Shown: one piece after another, positions 9,754-18,858 of the stretch | Layout: each line of letters opens with the position of its first letter | Position numbering within the stretch: the stretch's first letter is position 1 | Assembly: GCA_011050675.1 (NCBI GenBank) | Contig: DRFI01000017.1 | Span: 62,001-126,000, forward strand | DNA: 64,000 bases | DNA from: Maribacter sp. | GTDB taxonomy: Bacteria; Bacteroidota; Bacteroidia; Flavobacteriales; Flavobacteriaceae | Direction of reading: 5' to 3' | Notes under the pieces: model-generated | Seen by the model: only the letters and a program-made list of their open reading frames with translations | Told to the model about the DNA's origin: nothing | Database searches by the model: none | Translations under genes and position numbers: made by a program

Positions 9754-10914
9754 TTATTTAAGTTCAGATTTTTTTCTGTGAAGCAATCGTGTTAGTTTAA
9801 TAGATAGGTCGGTAAAAATTATTTTCGCATTTCCATTTCTTTCTACATGATAAATGGCGTCTTCTAATTCTTTAGTGATATCTAAAATATTGTTTTCATG
9901 CACAAAAGGCGCAAACTTTTTTAATTGAAATCCCTCCGCGTGAATTTTTAGATATGCGAGTTCTTCCGCTCCATAATTTATCATTAGGGCTTGCCTCATA
10001 ACAGTTATGCAATAGCTTAAGAAATTCTTTTGAGTCTCTCTACCTGTTTTTGCAACTTCTTCGCTCCACAACAGTAATTCATGAATGGCAGCTTTATTAC
10101 CTTTTGCTTTGAATGCAGTACGCACCCATTGAACAAACCAGTTTTCAAACACTAAATCTTCCGAATCATTGTTTAATAGGTCAAGAGCCTTATTAAAGTT
10201 TCCGTTTGCTTCATGAGCGAGACGCATTGCTTCTGGTTTAGCGGCACCTTTTTCAATTAGAGCATTAGCTATAGTATCTTCCGCCAACGGAGGAAAATGA
10301 ACAACTTGACATCTAGATTTAATAGTTTGTATAATCTGCTCTTCATCCTCACACAACAGTAAGAAAATTGTTTTATCGGGCGGTTCTTCTATAAGTTTCA
10401 ATAATTTATTTGAAGCTGCAGTGTTCATTTTTTCAGCCATCCAAATCAACATCACTTTGTAACCTCCTTCATATGATTTCAAAGACAGTTTCTTTACTAT
10501 ATCCTGTGCTTCACCAACACCAATTTGTCCTTGCTTTTTCTCTATTTCGATATAGCGATACCAGTCAAAAAGATTCCCATAAGGCTGTTCCAATATAAAC
10601 TCTCGCCATTCTTTCATGTAATGGTTGCTGACAGCATGAGACTTTACCTTATCAGAATTAGATACAGGAAATGCAAAATGAACATCTGGATGTGCAAATG
10701 ACTTGAATTTTAAATTACAGGCTTCATTTCCACCATTGTTTTCTCCATTCGAGTTTTGACATACAACATATTGAGCGTAGGCTAGGGCCATAGGTAAAAG
10801 ACCACAGCCTTCTGGACCTACAAATAATTGCGCATGAGGTATTCTACCAGCATCTGCACTTGAAGATAAGTGATTTTTAATATGAGAAAGTCCTAGAATA
10901 TCATTGAATAACAT
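9754..10914 (-). CDS. holB: DNA polymerase III delta' subunit (clamp loader)
   Basis: Clamp-loader ATPase-fold subunit of the replisome, 386 residues. It begins with FNDILGLSHIKNHLSSS and PHAQLFVGPEGCG, the P-loop region, which is degenerate as is usual in delta'. Further on it shows the helicase-like core motif VMLIWMAEKMN, AASNKLLKLIEEPPDKTIFLLL, and the sensor-like IKSRCQVVHFPPL containing the conserved SRC. It is divergent from pgk across 124 bases and followed 9 bases later by the DoxX-like gene. Confidence 0.92.
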   Translation of the reverse strand: MLFNDILGLSHIKNHLSSSADAGRIPHAQLFVGPEGCGLLPMALAYAQYVVCQNSNGENNGGNEACNLKFKSFAHPDVHFAFPVSNSDKVKSHAVSNHYMKEWREFILEQPYGNLFDWYRYIEIEKKQGQIGVGEAQDIVKKLSLKSYEGGYKVMLIWMAEKMNTAASNKLLKLIEEPPDKTIFLLLCEDEEQIIQTIKSRCQVVHFPPLAEDTIANALIEKGAAKPEAMRLAHEANGNFNKALDLLNNDSEDLVFENWFVQWVRTAFKAKGNKAAIHELLLWSEEVAKTGRETQKNFLSYCITVMRQALMINYGAEELAYLKIHAEGFQLKKFAPFVHENNILDITKELEDAIYHVERNGNAKIIFTDLSIKLTRLLHRKKSELK

Positions 10915-11007
10915 AGATTCAAATATAGTTGTTTAAAGCACAACAAATTTAATGGTATTACGTGGAAATTATCCTATTTAGCACTTTATCCCAAGCCTTT
11001 TAATCTT

Positions 11008-11015
11008 TACATTTG
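11008..11015 (+). promoter_or_regulatory. Candidate -7 box (TACATTTG) for pgk
   Basis: TACATTTG is an exact TAnnTTTG match, 23 bases before the pgk ATG, in the divergent holB-pgk spacer. Confidence 0.5.
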
Positions 11016-11038
11016 CTACTTAATAAAAGGAAAATCAC

Positions 11039-12229
11039 ATGAAAGTATTGAATGACTTTAATTTTGAAGATAAAAAGGCGTTAATAAGAGTGGACTTTAA
11101 TGTTCCATTAAATGACAAATTTGAAGTAACGGATACAAACAGAATAGAGGCTGCTAAACCTACTATTATTAAAGTTTTGGAAGACGGTGGTAGCGCTGTA
11201 CTTATGAGTCATTTAGGAAGACCAAAAGGAGAACGTAATCCAGATTTGTCTTTAAGTTATATAGTTGATGCTGTTTCGGCAATTATTGGAGTAGCCGTAA
11301 AATTTGTTGGAGACTGTGTTGGTGAAGAAGCTGAAAAGGCAGTTGCTGAATTAAAGAACGGAGAAGTACTTTTATTAGAGAATCTTAGATATTATAACGA
11401 AGAAGAAAAGGGTGATGAAGGTTTTGCTGAAAAGCTTTCAAAACTAGGGGATATATATGTTAATGACGCTTTTGGTACTGCACACCGTGCACATGCTTCT
11501 ACTACTGTAGTAGCTAAGTTTTTCCCAGAAGCTAAATGTTTCGGTTATTTATTAGCCAAGGAAATAGAAGCTATTGAAAAAGTAATGGCTACTGGTGAAA
11601 AACCAGTTTTAGCGATACTAGGTGGTGCAAAGGTTTCTTCTAAGATTACTATAATTGAAAATATACTTGATAAAGTAGATGACTTAATTATTGGTGGAGG
11701 AATGACGTATACCTTTATTAAGGCTCAAGGAGGTAAAGTAGGAGATTCTATCTGTGAAGATGATAAGATGGAACTTGCTATGGAAATTCTTAAAAAAGCG
11801 AAGCAAAAAGGTGTGAACGTTCATATTCCAGTAGATGTAATTGCTGCAGATGCTTTTGATGCAAATGCAAATACACAAGTGGTAGATGTTGATAAAATAC
11901 CAGATGGTTGGCAAGGTTTAGATGCTGGCCCAGATACATTACAAAACTTCCAAAAAGTAATTTTAGCTTCTAAGACTATTCTTTGGAACGGACCTATTGG
12001 TGTTTTTGAAATGGAAAAATTTGCTGCAGGAACTATAGCGGTTGGTAATTATATTGCCGAAGCTACTAAAGCAGGCTCTTTTTCATTAGTTGGTGGTGGA
12101 GATTCTGTTGCTGCTGTGAAACAGTTTGGCTTTGAAGACAAAGTTAGTTACGTATCTACAGGCGGAGGTGCAATGTTAGAAAGTCTAGAAGGTAAAACCT
12201 TACCTGGTATCGCTGCAATATTAGCATAG
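11039..12229 (+). CDS. pgk: Phosphoglycerate kinase
   Basis: Glycolytic enzyme that transfers phosphate from 1,3-bisphosphoglycerate to ADP. The 396-residue length is normal. Recognised segments: [13 protein letters not shown] near the N-terminus, [16 protein letters not shown] (substrate-binding Arg), [46 protein letters not shown] and the nucleotide-binding [12 protein letters not shown], followed by [15 protein letters not shown]. It appears monocistronic: an exact TAnnTTTG box lies upstream and a long palindrome lies downstream. Confidence 0.98.
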   Translation: MKVLNDFNFEDKKALIRVDFNVPLNDKFEVTDTNRIEAAKPTIIKVLEDGGSAVLMSHLGRPKGERNPDLSLSYIVDAVSAIIGVAVKFVGDCVGEEAEKAVAELKNGEVLLLENLRYYNEEEKGDEGFAEKLSKLGDIYVNDAFGTAHRAHASTTVVAKFFPEAKCFGYLLAKEIEAIEKVMATGEKPVLAILGGAKVSSKITIIENILDKVDDLIIGGGMTYTFIKAQGGKVGDSICEDDKMELAMEILKKAKQKGVNVHIPVDVIAADAFDANANTQVVDVDKIPDGWQGLDAGPDTLQNFQKVILASKTILWNGPIGVFEMEKFAAGTIAVGNYIAEATKAGSFSLVGGGDSVAAVKQFGFEDKVSYVSTGGGAMLESLEGKTLPGIAAILA

Positions 12230-12258
12230 TAAAGGCGTTATCGACAAACGGCATATAG

Positions 12259-12319
12259 CGAAAATTTGTACATTTTAAGAGAATATATTTTATTCTCATT
12301 AAAAAATGTACGATTTTCG
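12259..12319. repeat. Long three-tier palindrome between pgk and the lytic transglycosylase
   Basis: Nested inverted arms: CGAAAAT (12259-12265) with ATTTTCG (12313-12319); GTACATTTT (12268-12276) with AAAATGTAC (12303-12311); GAGAATA (12279-12285) with TATTCTC (12291-12297), around a TATTT loop. This gives 23 pairs interrupted only by short AT-rich bulges. It starts 30 bases after the pgk stop and ends 27 bases before the next ATG. It could act as a terminator, a 5'UTR structure or a protein-binding site; there is no clean T-run. Confidence 0.75.
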
Positions 12320-12346
12320 TTTGTTCCGTTAACATATTTTCGCCCC

Positions 12347-13978
12347 ATGATAAATAAAGTAACCTATAATTGTTTTTATTTTTTAGGACTAGTACTGGTT
12401 CCAATCTTAGGATCAGCTCAGCAAAAGAATCCTATTTCTTCTGTAACAGATTCCTTAAACGCCAATATTGTAGTTGTAAATGATTCACTAAACAGTGTAG
12501 TGCCATTAAATCAATTAGATGTTGTACAAGGTTCCAAGACCGAAAAATTAGTATTATTTAAACCCACAGAGTCATCTTCCTATAATCTTCAGGATAATGA
12601 ACTGGCAGCAAAGTTCGATAGTCTATGGATGAAAGAACTTGTAGATGCTGCACCTCTTTTTGATGAAATGTATAAAGAGGTTATGGAGTTAGATACGGCT
12701 TCTACTATCGTTTTCGATCTTCCGACAGATACATTAAAAATGCGTTTGGCAAAATTAAATGCGAAGACACCATTTAATGTAGAATACAATAAATCTTTAG
12801 AAAGCGTTATTAAATCCTTTTTGACTAGAAAAAGAGGTTTAATGGAACGTATGCTAACTATTAGCCAATTTTACTTTCCTTTATTTGAGCAAGAATTTGA
12901 CAATAAAAATATTCCATTAGAAATGAAATATTTGTCTATTGTTGAGTCGGCTTTAAACCCTAAGGCACGTTCTAGAGTAGGAGCAACTGGACTATGGCAA
13001 TTTATGTATGGTACAGGTAAAGAAATGAAATTGAACATCAATAGTTATGTAGATGAACGTAGCGATCCTATTAAATCTACTGCAGCAGCTGCTAACTACC
13101 TAAATAGATTACATAGAATATATGATGATTGGGACTTGGCATTGGCAGCTTATAATTCTGGACCTGGTAATGTAAATAAGGCTATTCGTAGAAGTGGTGG
13201 AAAAAGAAATTATTGGAATATTAGACACAACTTGCCTAGAGAAACAGCAGGTTATGTTCCAGCTTTTCAAGCAACCATGTATATTTTCGAATATGCAGAA
13301 GAACATGGCTTAAAGGCTAAAAAAGCAGATCGCGCTTATTTTGAAACAGATACGATTCACGTAAAAAGCCTTATTACTTTTGATCAGATTTCTGAGCTAA
13401 CGGATATCGATAAAGAAGAGCTTAAAGTTTTAAATCCTCATTATAAGTTAGAGGTTATTCCTTTTGTGGAAGGAAAAACACATGCGTTAAGACTACCCGT
13501 TCAAAAAATGGGAAAATTTGTAGCCAATGAAGAAGCTATATATGCACATGTAGAAAAGGAATTAAAGAGTAAGGAAAGTCCGATTGCAGAAATAACAAAG
13601 CAAGCAAGCGAAAATAGTATTCGATATAAAGTTAAAGATGGCGATTTTCTTGGGAAAATTGCTGAACGTTTTGGGGTGCGAGTAAGTCAATTGAAACAAT
13701 GGAATGGTTTACGCAGTAATAATTTACGTATTGGACAACGATTAACTATATACCCTAGAAAGAATGCTACTTCATCTGTAAAACCTAGAGAAACACCAGC
13801 TAGGAAAGCCGTTGCCAGTAATTCAAAAACCCATGAAGTAAGAAGTGGTGACTCATTATGGACTATTTCTAGAAAATATCCTGGTGTAAGTATTGAAAAT
13901 TTACGAAAGTGGAACGGTATTAGTGGTAATAACTTAAAACCGGGCACAAAACTTAAATTGTGCGACTGTTCATCGTAA
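12347..13978 (+). CDS. MltD-like membrane-bound lytic murein transglycosylase with two LysM domains
   Basis: Periplasmic peptidoglycan lytic transglycosylase, 543 residues from the ATG at 12347. That start was chosen because it gives a clean signal peptide (NCFYFLGLVLVPILGSAQQ); the longer frame from 12266 reads through the upstream palindrome. An SLT domain lies mid-protein, with the catalytic Glu in LSIVESALNPKARS followed by GATGLWQFM and, further on, AYNSGPGNV. Two C-terminal LysM modules follow (RYKVKDGDFLGKIAERFGV and HEVRSGDSLWTISRKYPGV), which bind glycan chains. A DUF4837 lipoprotein starts 12 bases downstream, so the two probably form an operon acting on the cell envelope. Confidence 0.93.
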   Translation: MINKVTYNCFYFLGLVLVPILGSAQQKNPISSVTDSLNANIVVVNDSLNSVVPLNQLDVVQGSKTEKLVLFKPTESSSYNLQDNELAAKFDSLWMKELVDAAPLFDEMYKEVMELDTASTIVFDLPTDTLKMRLAKLNAKTPFNVEYNKSLESVIKSFLTRKRGLMERMLTISQFYFPLFEQEFDNKNIPLEMKYLSIVESALNPKARSRVGATGLWQFMYGTGKEMKLNINSYVDERSDPIKSTAAAANYLNRLHRIYDDWDLALAAYNSGPGNVNKAIRRSGGKRNYWNIRHNLPRETAGYVPAFQATMYIFEYAEEHGLKAKKADRAYFETDTIHVKSLITFDQISELTDIDKEELKVLNPHYKLEVIPFVEGKTHALRLPVQKMGKFVANEEAIYAHVEKELKSKESPIAEITKQASENSIRYKVKDGDFLGKIAERFGVRVSQLKQWNGLRSNNLRIGQRLTIYPRKNATSSVKPRETPARKAVASNSKTHEVRSGDSLWTISRKYPGVSIENLRKWNGISGNNLKPGTKLKLCDCSS

Positions 13979-13990
13979 ACCAAAACACCA

Positions 13991-14995
13991 ATGAAAAAAA
14001 GAATTTCACTTTGTTTTTTAGCAATTTTAGGATTATCGATTGCCTGTAAAGAGGAAGGTAAAGCAGATTATCTTCCAGAATCTGTAGGGGCTATGAATAC
14101 CTTAACGGTAGTAATAGATAACGACCTTTGGAATAGTAGTGTAGGTGATGCCATTCGAGAGAATTACACGGCAGCAGCTCAAGGATTAACTTGGGACGAA
14201 GCTCTATTTAGTGTTACCCAAATTCCGCATCAAATTTTTTCAGGATCTATCCGTAATACTAGCTCTGTATTGTATATCATGGAAGATACTTTAAACGTGG
14301 CTCACATGAAGTCTAATATGTACTCCAAACCACAGAAGGTAGGTGTAATAAAGGGACAAAATAAAGAAGAACTAATTGCAAACATCAAAAAGACGGCACC
14401 TGAGTTTATTGCTGATTTTAAAGAATTAGAAATTGGAAAAGCCCAAAAGCGATTTGAAAAATCTTTAAGTAAAGAAAAAGCATTTCAAAATAAATTTGAT
14501 ATTTCAATGAAAGTCCCATCTATATATAGAGTGGGTAGGGAAGAAGATAATTTTGTGTGGATAGATCGTCAGATTCAAAAAGGAAACATGAATATAATCG
14601 CCTATACTATGCCATGGGATAGCTTTCAGAACGATTCTACCTTTGTACAAGATATTGTTAGAATGCGAGATTCTATTGGTGACCTTTACATTGGCGGAGA
14701 AGATATACCCGGTAAAAAGAATCATATGATTACTGAAAAGGCTTTTTCTCCATACGTCTTTCCTGCTGAGGTTTCAGGAAAAAAGGCAGCAGAGGCAAGA
14801 GGTATCTGGGAAATGTCCGCTTACCCGATGGCAGGACCATTTTTGACCTATATTATCAATGATAAAGAAAATAACCGTAAGTTGATTCTTGAAGGTTTTG
14901 TTTTTGCTCCAGCCACTAAAAAGAGAGATTACATGTTTGAGCTAGAGGCAATAATGAAGTCAGTTCGATTCAATGTTGGTGAAAAAGAGAAATAA
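13991..14995 (+). CDS. DUF4837 family lipoprotein
   Basis: Predicted lipoprotein of 334 residues: the signal sequence ends in LGLSIAC, with Cys as the lipidation site. The remainder has the features of the DUF4837 family, found in Bacteroidota: LPESVGAMNTLTVVIDNDLW at the start, WDEALFSVTQIP, and a C-terminal AEARGIWEM..YPMAGPFLTYI segment. No catalytic function is known. It lies 12 bases behind the lytic transglycosylase and ends at a strong hairpin terminator, so it is the last gene of that transcript; a role in envelope maintenance is inferred from context only. Confidence 0.88.
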   Translation: MKKRISLCFLAILGLSIACKEEGKADYLPESVGAMNTLTVVIDNDLWNSSVGDAIRENYTAAAQGLTWDEALFSVTQIPHQIFSGSIRNTSSVLYIMEDTLNVAHMKSNMYSKPQKVGVIKGQNKEELIANIKKTAPEFIADFKELEIGKAQKRFEKSLSKEKAFQNKFDISMKVPSIYRVGREEDNFVWIDRQIQKGNMNIIAYTMPWDSFQNDSTFVQDIVRMRDSIGDLYIGGEDIPGKKNHMITEKAFSPYVFPAEVSGKKAAEARGIWEMSAYPMAGPFLTYIINDKENNRKLILEGFVFAPATKKRDYMFELEAIMKSVRFNVGEKEK

Positions 14996-15018
14996 CATAA
15001 TTTAAAATATAATAAATG

Positions 15019-15050
15019 TAAAAGGCTCAGGAATTTCCTGAGCCTTTTTT
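15019..15050. terminator. Strong bidirectional hairpin terminator
   Basis: GGCTCAGGAA / TTCCTGAGCC is a perfect 10-base stem around a single central T, flanked by AAAA on the left and TTTTTT on the right. It serves the DUF4837 gene and can also end the converging small gene at 15100. Confidence 0.93.
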
Positions 15051-15099
15051 ATGTGAATTGATGTAGAATACACTAGTACACCTATATTTTTGTACTTGC

Positions 15100-15276
15100 T
15101 TATAAATTACTGAATGTAAACCCAGTTGACACTCTATATATTAATGCATATGCTGCAAAAGCAATCAATAGGAAACATGACCAAGAGAATATCTTGAAGT
15201 AATTTTCTAAAACGAAACTTTTCCAATTTTTAAAAGCTTCTTCGTATATTTCTTTAACTAGAGTAATTTTTTCCAT
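15100..15276 (-). CDS. Small single-pass membrane protein (DUF6747-like)
   Basis: A 58-residue protein with a charged amphipathic N-terminal part (VKEIYEEAFKNWKSFVLEN) and one strong membrane segment (FSWSCFLLIAFAAYALIY). It resembles a small flavobacterial family I recall as DUF6747; this name is from memory and uncertain. The ATG at 15274-15276 was preferred to a TTG two codons upstream. It is flanked by a shared terminator on one side and about 330 bases without genes on the other, so it has its own transcript. No function can be assigned. Confidence 0.7.
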   Translation of the reverse strand: MEKITLVKEIYEEAFKNWKSFVLENYFKIFSWSCFLLIAFAAYALIYRVSTGFTFSNL

Positions 15277-15282
15277 TTTCAA

Positions 15283-15567
15283 TAATTTTATTGTTGCTTG
15301 TGGTAAAGATGTTGATTATTAGGGCCTTTATTGAATAGATCAGTTAAAAGGATAATTTACTCTATAAAAAGTAAGTCGTTAAATTGAAGTTCTATGAACG
15401 GTAATTAAGGCAGGCAAACTACATTATAGAATCATTTAAGAAAGTCGGTAAATAGTTTATAATATAGGATTAACGGAAACGGTATGCATTGATCACCAGC
15501 TACTTATAATTTAATGTTTACTAGCTATAATAATTTGGAATTTTGAAATCGAATTTTATATAAAACA
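15283..15567. other. Intergenic stretch with no recognisable gene
   Basis: AT-rich spacer between the small membrane protein gene and the terminator of the OmpA-family gene. I found no credible ORF, RNA gene or repeat. It probably holds the promoter of the small gene at 15276. Confidence 0.5.
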
Positions 15568-15592
15568 AAAAGACCCGCCAATTGGGTCTTTT
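15568..15592 (-). terminator. Terminator of the OmpA-family gene
   Basis: AAAAGACCC / GGGTCTTTT with a seven-base loop GCCAATT; on the minus strand the stem is followed by a T-rich run. It lies 20 bases beyond the stop of the OmpA-family gene. Confidence 0.85.
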
Positions 15593-15611
15593 ATTATAAC
15601 TGAATTTTATA

Positions 15612-18125
15612 TTACATATTTACTATAATGAATTCTGATCTACGGTTAAGGTAGTGTTGCTCTTCTGTACAACGAACTGTACCATCACATTCGTTAATTA
15701 ACTGTTCTTCCCCATAACCAATAGCACTCTCTATTCTAGATGGGTCTATACCCTGCGCAATAATATAGTCTCTAGTAGATTTAGCACGCTTGTCAGATAA
15801 ATATTTGTTATAAACTGCATCACCTCTAGAATCCGTATGAGATTCAATTTTAATAACCATGTTAGGAGAATCGTTCATTACGGCTACTAACTTATCAAGT
15901 TCTAAAGCAGCATCTGTACGTATATAAGATTTATCAAAATTAAAGTGAATCATCTCTGTCTTAAGTTTCTTTATACCATTTTCAACAGCGATCATATCAT
16001 TAAGTTTTCTCATAGAGACATCTACATTAACAATTTCATTGTCCTTCGTGGCAGCTTCCCTAGTGTCATTAAAGTAAGACCCTTTGGTTGTTTTTAATAC
16101 ATATCTAGTATCTGCATCTAAATCTTCAAAAATAAAGTTACCGTTCTCATCGGTCTCCATTTCTTTAAGTTTAATGTTATTCTCATCCAATAACTCTACT
16201 AAAGCATTTGGCATTAAATCTCCAGTGATTAGTTCTGTTACTATACCAGATATTGCATTAATATTGGCAGGTATTTCTTCAACTTGTAATGTTTTAAAGG
16301 AATAAATATCATCATCTCCCTTACCGCCTTCACGGTTAGAGGCAAAGTATCCTTTTTGAGTTTCTTCATTTACTATAAAAGAAAAATCATCCTTTTTACT
16401 ATTAATAGGCTTACCTACATTGCGTACTTCTAAAAAACCAACTTCGTCATCAAAGGCAACTTCAAAAACATCTAATCCGCCCAAACCAACATGACCGTCA
16501 GATGAAAAGTATAGTTTTTTGTCATTTATAAAAGGGAACATTTCTTTATGTTCCGTATTAATTTCTGGACCAAGATTTCTAGGAGAAGAGAATGAACCAT
16601 CTTCTAATACATCTACAACGAAAATATCTGTTTCACCTATACTTCCTGGCATATCAGATACAAAGTATAATTGCTTACCATCTTTACTTAGTGCTGGGTG
16701 ACCAGTTGAGTAATTATCACTATTAAATGAAACTTCTTCTGCCTCTAGCCACTCATCATTTACTTTTTTTGAACGGTATATTTTAAGGTGGTTAATTCCG
16801 TTTTTATCACGCTTTAATTTTTTACCATAATTATTTCTGGTAAAATACATTGTTTCGTTATCTGGAGAAAACGCTACAGATGCTTCATGATATTTTGTGT
16901 TTATCTTTTTAGAGAATTTAATAGCATCCTTAAAGTCTTGAGACTCTTCATTTACTTTAGCAACGAATAAATCTAAATATGGTTGATTGTTCCATTTATA
17001 CTTTCTCGTAGTAAATATGGATGAATCCTTTGCAGATGCATAAACCATTTGGTCCCCACTATAATACATTGGAGAAAATTCAGAATATTTTGAGTTGATA
17101 TTAATGTTCTGTATATCAAACTTTTCTTGCATTCGTAAAAGTCCGTCCAATACAATTTCATTTTGTTCCGTTTCCGGTTCAATTTCTTCACCAGCTAATT
17201 TCCTGTTGTATAACTTTAAAAGTCGCTTAGACCTTTTATAATTTCCAATTCCTTTAAGAGAGTGTGCATACTTAAATAAGTAGTCAGAACTCATTTCCGA
17301 TTCATATCTAGTATAGAGTGTATCGTACCATTTGTACGCATTTTCCATATCCGTATTAAAGTAATGTGCATCTCCTGCTTTTTTTAATACTTCGTATGAA
17401 TAAGATTTTTCTCCTTTAGACAAAGCTTGTTCATATAGTTTAGCTGCTTCTGCGTACCACATTTTGTCAAAATATTCATCTGCTCTTTTGATTAATTTGC
17501 TCTTTGCTTCTGTGCTATTGTCTTTAGCTTCACTTAACATGTTATAAGTTACATCTTCAACAGGTATAGCATTTGTATCTTCAATCGATACGGTTTCAAA
17601 AGGTCCCAAACTTGTATTTTTAACTGATCCAGATTCAACAACTATTGAATCGATGTCTTCAACTGTTTCGGTTTCGCCGTTTAACATTTTAAGAACCCAT
17701 ACTTCATCTTCATAACGGTTGTCAAATTTTGTTGAACAATCGTTTAAAGCATCTTGCCAAGAAGTGTAATGGTTTAAATATAGATAGTATAATTCGTTTT
17801 GAGGATTTTGAAAATACCCTGCATTGAAACCTTTTTTGTTTAGCTTCTTTACTTGTGATTTTAAATTTCTGCTTTTAGAGAAGGTTCCGGAAATTACGTA
17901 ATATCCATTTTCTGTGGTTTTAATATTTTCAAAAGCCCTGTATGGAATTGCAATTAATTCTGCCGCCTTTTGAAATTCCTTTTTATCATTTTCTTCAAAC
18001 TCGGAAACTAGAGATGCATCAGTATAGGTTGATACCTCAGTCTCAAGTTCACCTTGAACGTTTTGAGCTTGGGCAAATATGATAAAGACCAGAAAAAATA
18101 AGTTTAATACACTTCTCATAGACAT
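15612..18125 (-). CDS. OmpA-family protein with SPOR-like, TPR, beta-propeller and carboxypeptidase-regulatory-like domains (PorE-like)
   Basis: Secreted 837-residue protein with a signal peptide (LNLFFLVFIIFAQAQ). Order of domains: SPOR-like segment (about 60-140, GYYVISGTFSKSRNLKSQV), TPR-like helices (about 200-310, WYAEAAKLYEQALSKG), a PD40-type beta-propeller (about 345-625, with repeats such as GHPALSKDGKQLYFVSDMPG), a carboxypeptidase-regulatory-like beta domain (about 645-715) and a C-terminal OmpA peptidoglycan-binding domain (HFNFDKSYIRTDAA, HTDSRGDAVYNKYLSDKRA). The TPR, propeller, regulatory-domain and OmpA order is that of PorE of the type IX secretion system, which anchors it to peptidoglycan; equivalence is inferred. 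It is monocistronic with its own terminator. Confidence 0.88.
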   Translation of the reverse strand: MSMRSVLNLFFLVFIIFAQAQNVQGELETEVSTYTDASLVSEFEENDKKEFQKAAELIAIPYRAFENIKTTENGYYVISGTFSKSRNLKSQVKKLNKKGFNAGYFQNPQNELYYLYLNHYTSWQDALNDCSTKFDNRYEDEVWVLKMLNGETETVEDIDSIVVESGSVKNTSLGPFETVSIEDTNAIPVEDVTYNMLSEAKDNSTEAKSKLIKRADEYFDKMWYAEAAKLYEQALSKGEKSYSYEVLKKAGDAHYFNTDMENAYKWYDTLYTRYESEMSSDYLFKYAHSLKGIGNYKRSKRLLKLYNRKLAGEEIEPETEQNEIVLDGLLRMQEKFDIQNININSKYSEFSPMYYSGDQMVYASAKDSSIFTTRKYKWNNQPYLDLFVAKVNEESQDFKDAIKFSKKINTKYHEASVAFSPDNETMYFTRNNYGKKLKRDKNGINHLKIYRSKKVNDEWLEAEEVSFNSDNYSTGHPALSKDGKQLYFVSDMPGSIGETDIFVVDVLEDGSFSSPRNLGPEINTEHKEMFPFINDKKLYFSSDGHVGLGGLDVFEVAFDDEVGFLEVRNVGKPINSKKDDFSFIVNEETQKGYFASNREGGKGDDDIYSFKTLQVEEIPANINAISGIVTELITGDLMPNALVELLDENNIKLKEMETDENGNFIFEDLDADTRYVLKTTKGSYFNDTREAATKDNEIVNVDVSMRKLNDMIAVENGIKKLKTEMIHFNFDKSYIRTDAALELDKLVAVMNDSPNMVIKIESHTDSRGDAVYNKYLSDKRAKSTRDYIIAQGIDPSRIESAIGYGEEQLINECDGTVRCTEEQHYLNRRSEFIIVNM

Positions 18126-18395
18126 AATTCTAAGCTGAACTCTACGCTCAACAGGGGTTTTAAGTATAGTACCAACGGTTATTAATGGATTTTTAGTACT
18201 ATATGTCTATCGAAATTAGCTGTAAAGGGATATTCTAAATACTTATTGTTGTGAAAGAGGGTTTTTTTGTCGTGTATGTATACTATTTAGTAGCCTCATT
18301 GTAGTGGATGGCACCGTTTAACGGGTATTTTGAGGGTTTAATGGGGAATTAATTACTGTATAAAATAAGTCATTGAATGTTAAGAAATGCAAAGG
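18126..18395. other. Upstream region of the OmpA-family gene
   Basis: Spacer between tatA and the OmpA-family gene. No ORF, RNA gene or repeat was recognised beyond the tatA terminator at its right edge; it must contain the promoter of the OmpA-family gene, which I could not pinpoint. Confidence 0.4.
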
Positions 18396-18402
18396 CATAA
18401 AA

Positions 18403-18425
18403 AAAGCCCTGAAATACAGGACTTT
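18403..18425 (-). terminator. Terminator of tatA
   Basis: On the minus strand AAAGTCCTG / CAGGGCTTT pair fully (one T-G wobble) around loop TATTT and are followed by a T-run. It sits 29 bases past the tatA stop. Confidence 0.8.
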
Positions 18426-18453
18426 ATAATTTTATAAGTAGAAAATATTGGAT

Positions 18454-18639
18454 TTAGTCCTTTTTCTTTTCTTCTAATTGTTCATCTTCTTTGGATGCGT
18501 CTTTAAATTCTTTGATACCACTACCTAAACCTCTCATAAGTTCAGGGATTTTTTTTCCTCCGAACAATAGTAGTATAACCACTACTACTAGAATTATTTG
18601 CGGGGCACCTATAGCTAAAAAAGTAGATAAGATTGTCAT
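18454..18639 (-). CDS. tatA: Twin-arginine translocase TatA/TatE subunit
   Basis: Inner-membrane component of the Sec-independent translocase that exports folded proteins. The protein is 61 residues from the ATG at 18639. That start was chosen because the alternative nine codons upstream is a TTG and adds nothing conserved. It shows the membrane helix [20 protein letters not shown] with the FGxxKxPE hinge, the amphipathic helix [14 protein letters not shown], and an acidic/basic tail [11 protein letters not shown]. tatC is not in the window, which is common in Bacteroidota. In many flavobacteria tatA lies beside the M23 peptidase and GH3-like genes; here a decayed gene separates them. Confidence 0.93.
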   Translation of the reverse strand: MTILSTFLAIGAPQIILVVVVILLLFGGKKIPELMRGLGSGIKEFKDASKEDEQLEEKKKD

Positions 18640-18858
18640 AAGACTATAATTTAAAATGGATTTCAAAGATACTAAAAAGTTATTAGTTTGTTGTTAATAT
18701 TAAAGGCAAGTGATATTTATTTGTTATTCTAAATAAGAACAAGATTTCACACAATAGAATATTCGTTTAGAATCTATGATTATTGGTAATATACACAATG
18801 GTATATTTTTGTCTTTAAAGAAGCAAAGTGATTTCATTCGTTTTATTTTAGATAATAA

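Noticed and set aside
12266..12346. Upstream extension of the lytic transglycosylase frame
   Set aside because: It lies within the 61-base palindrome and would bury the clean signal peptide that begins at 12347.
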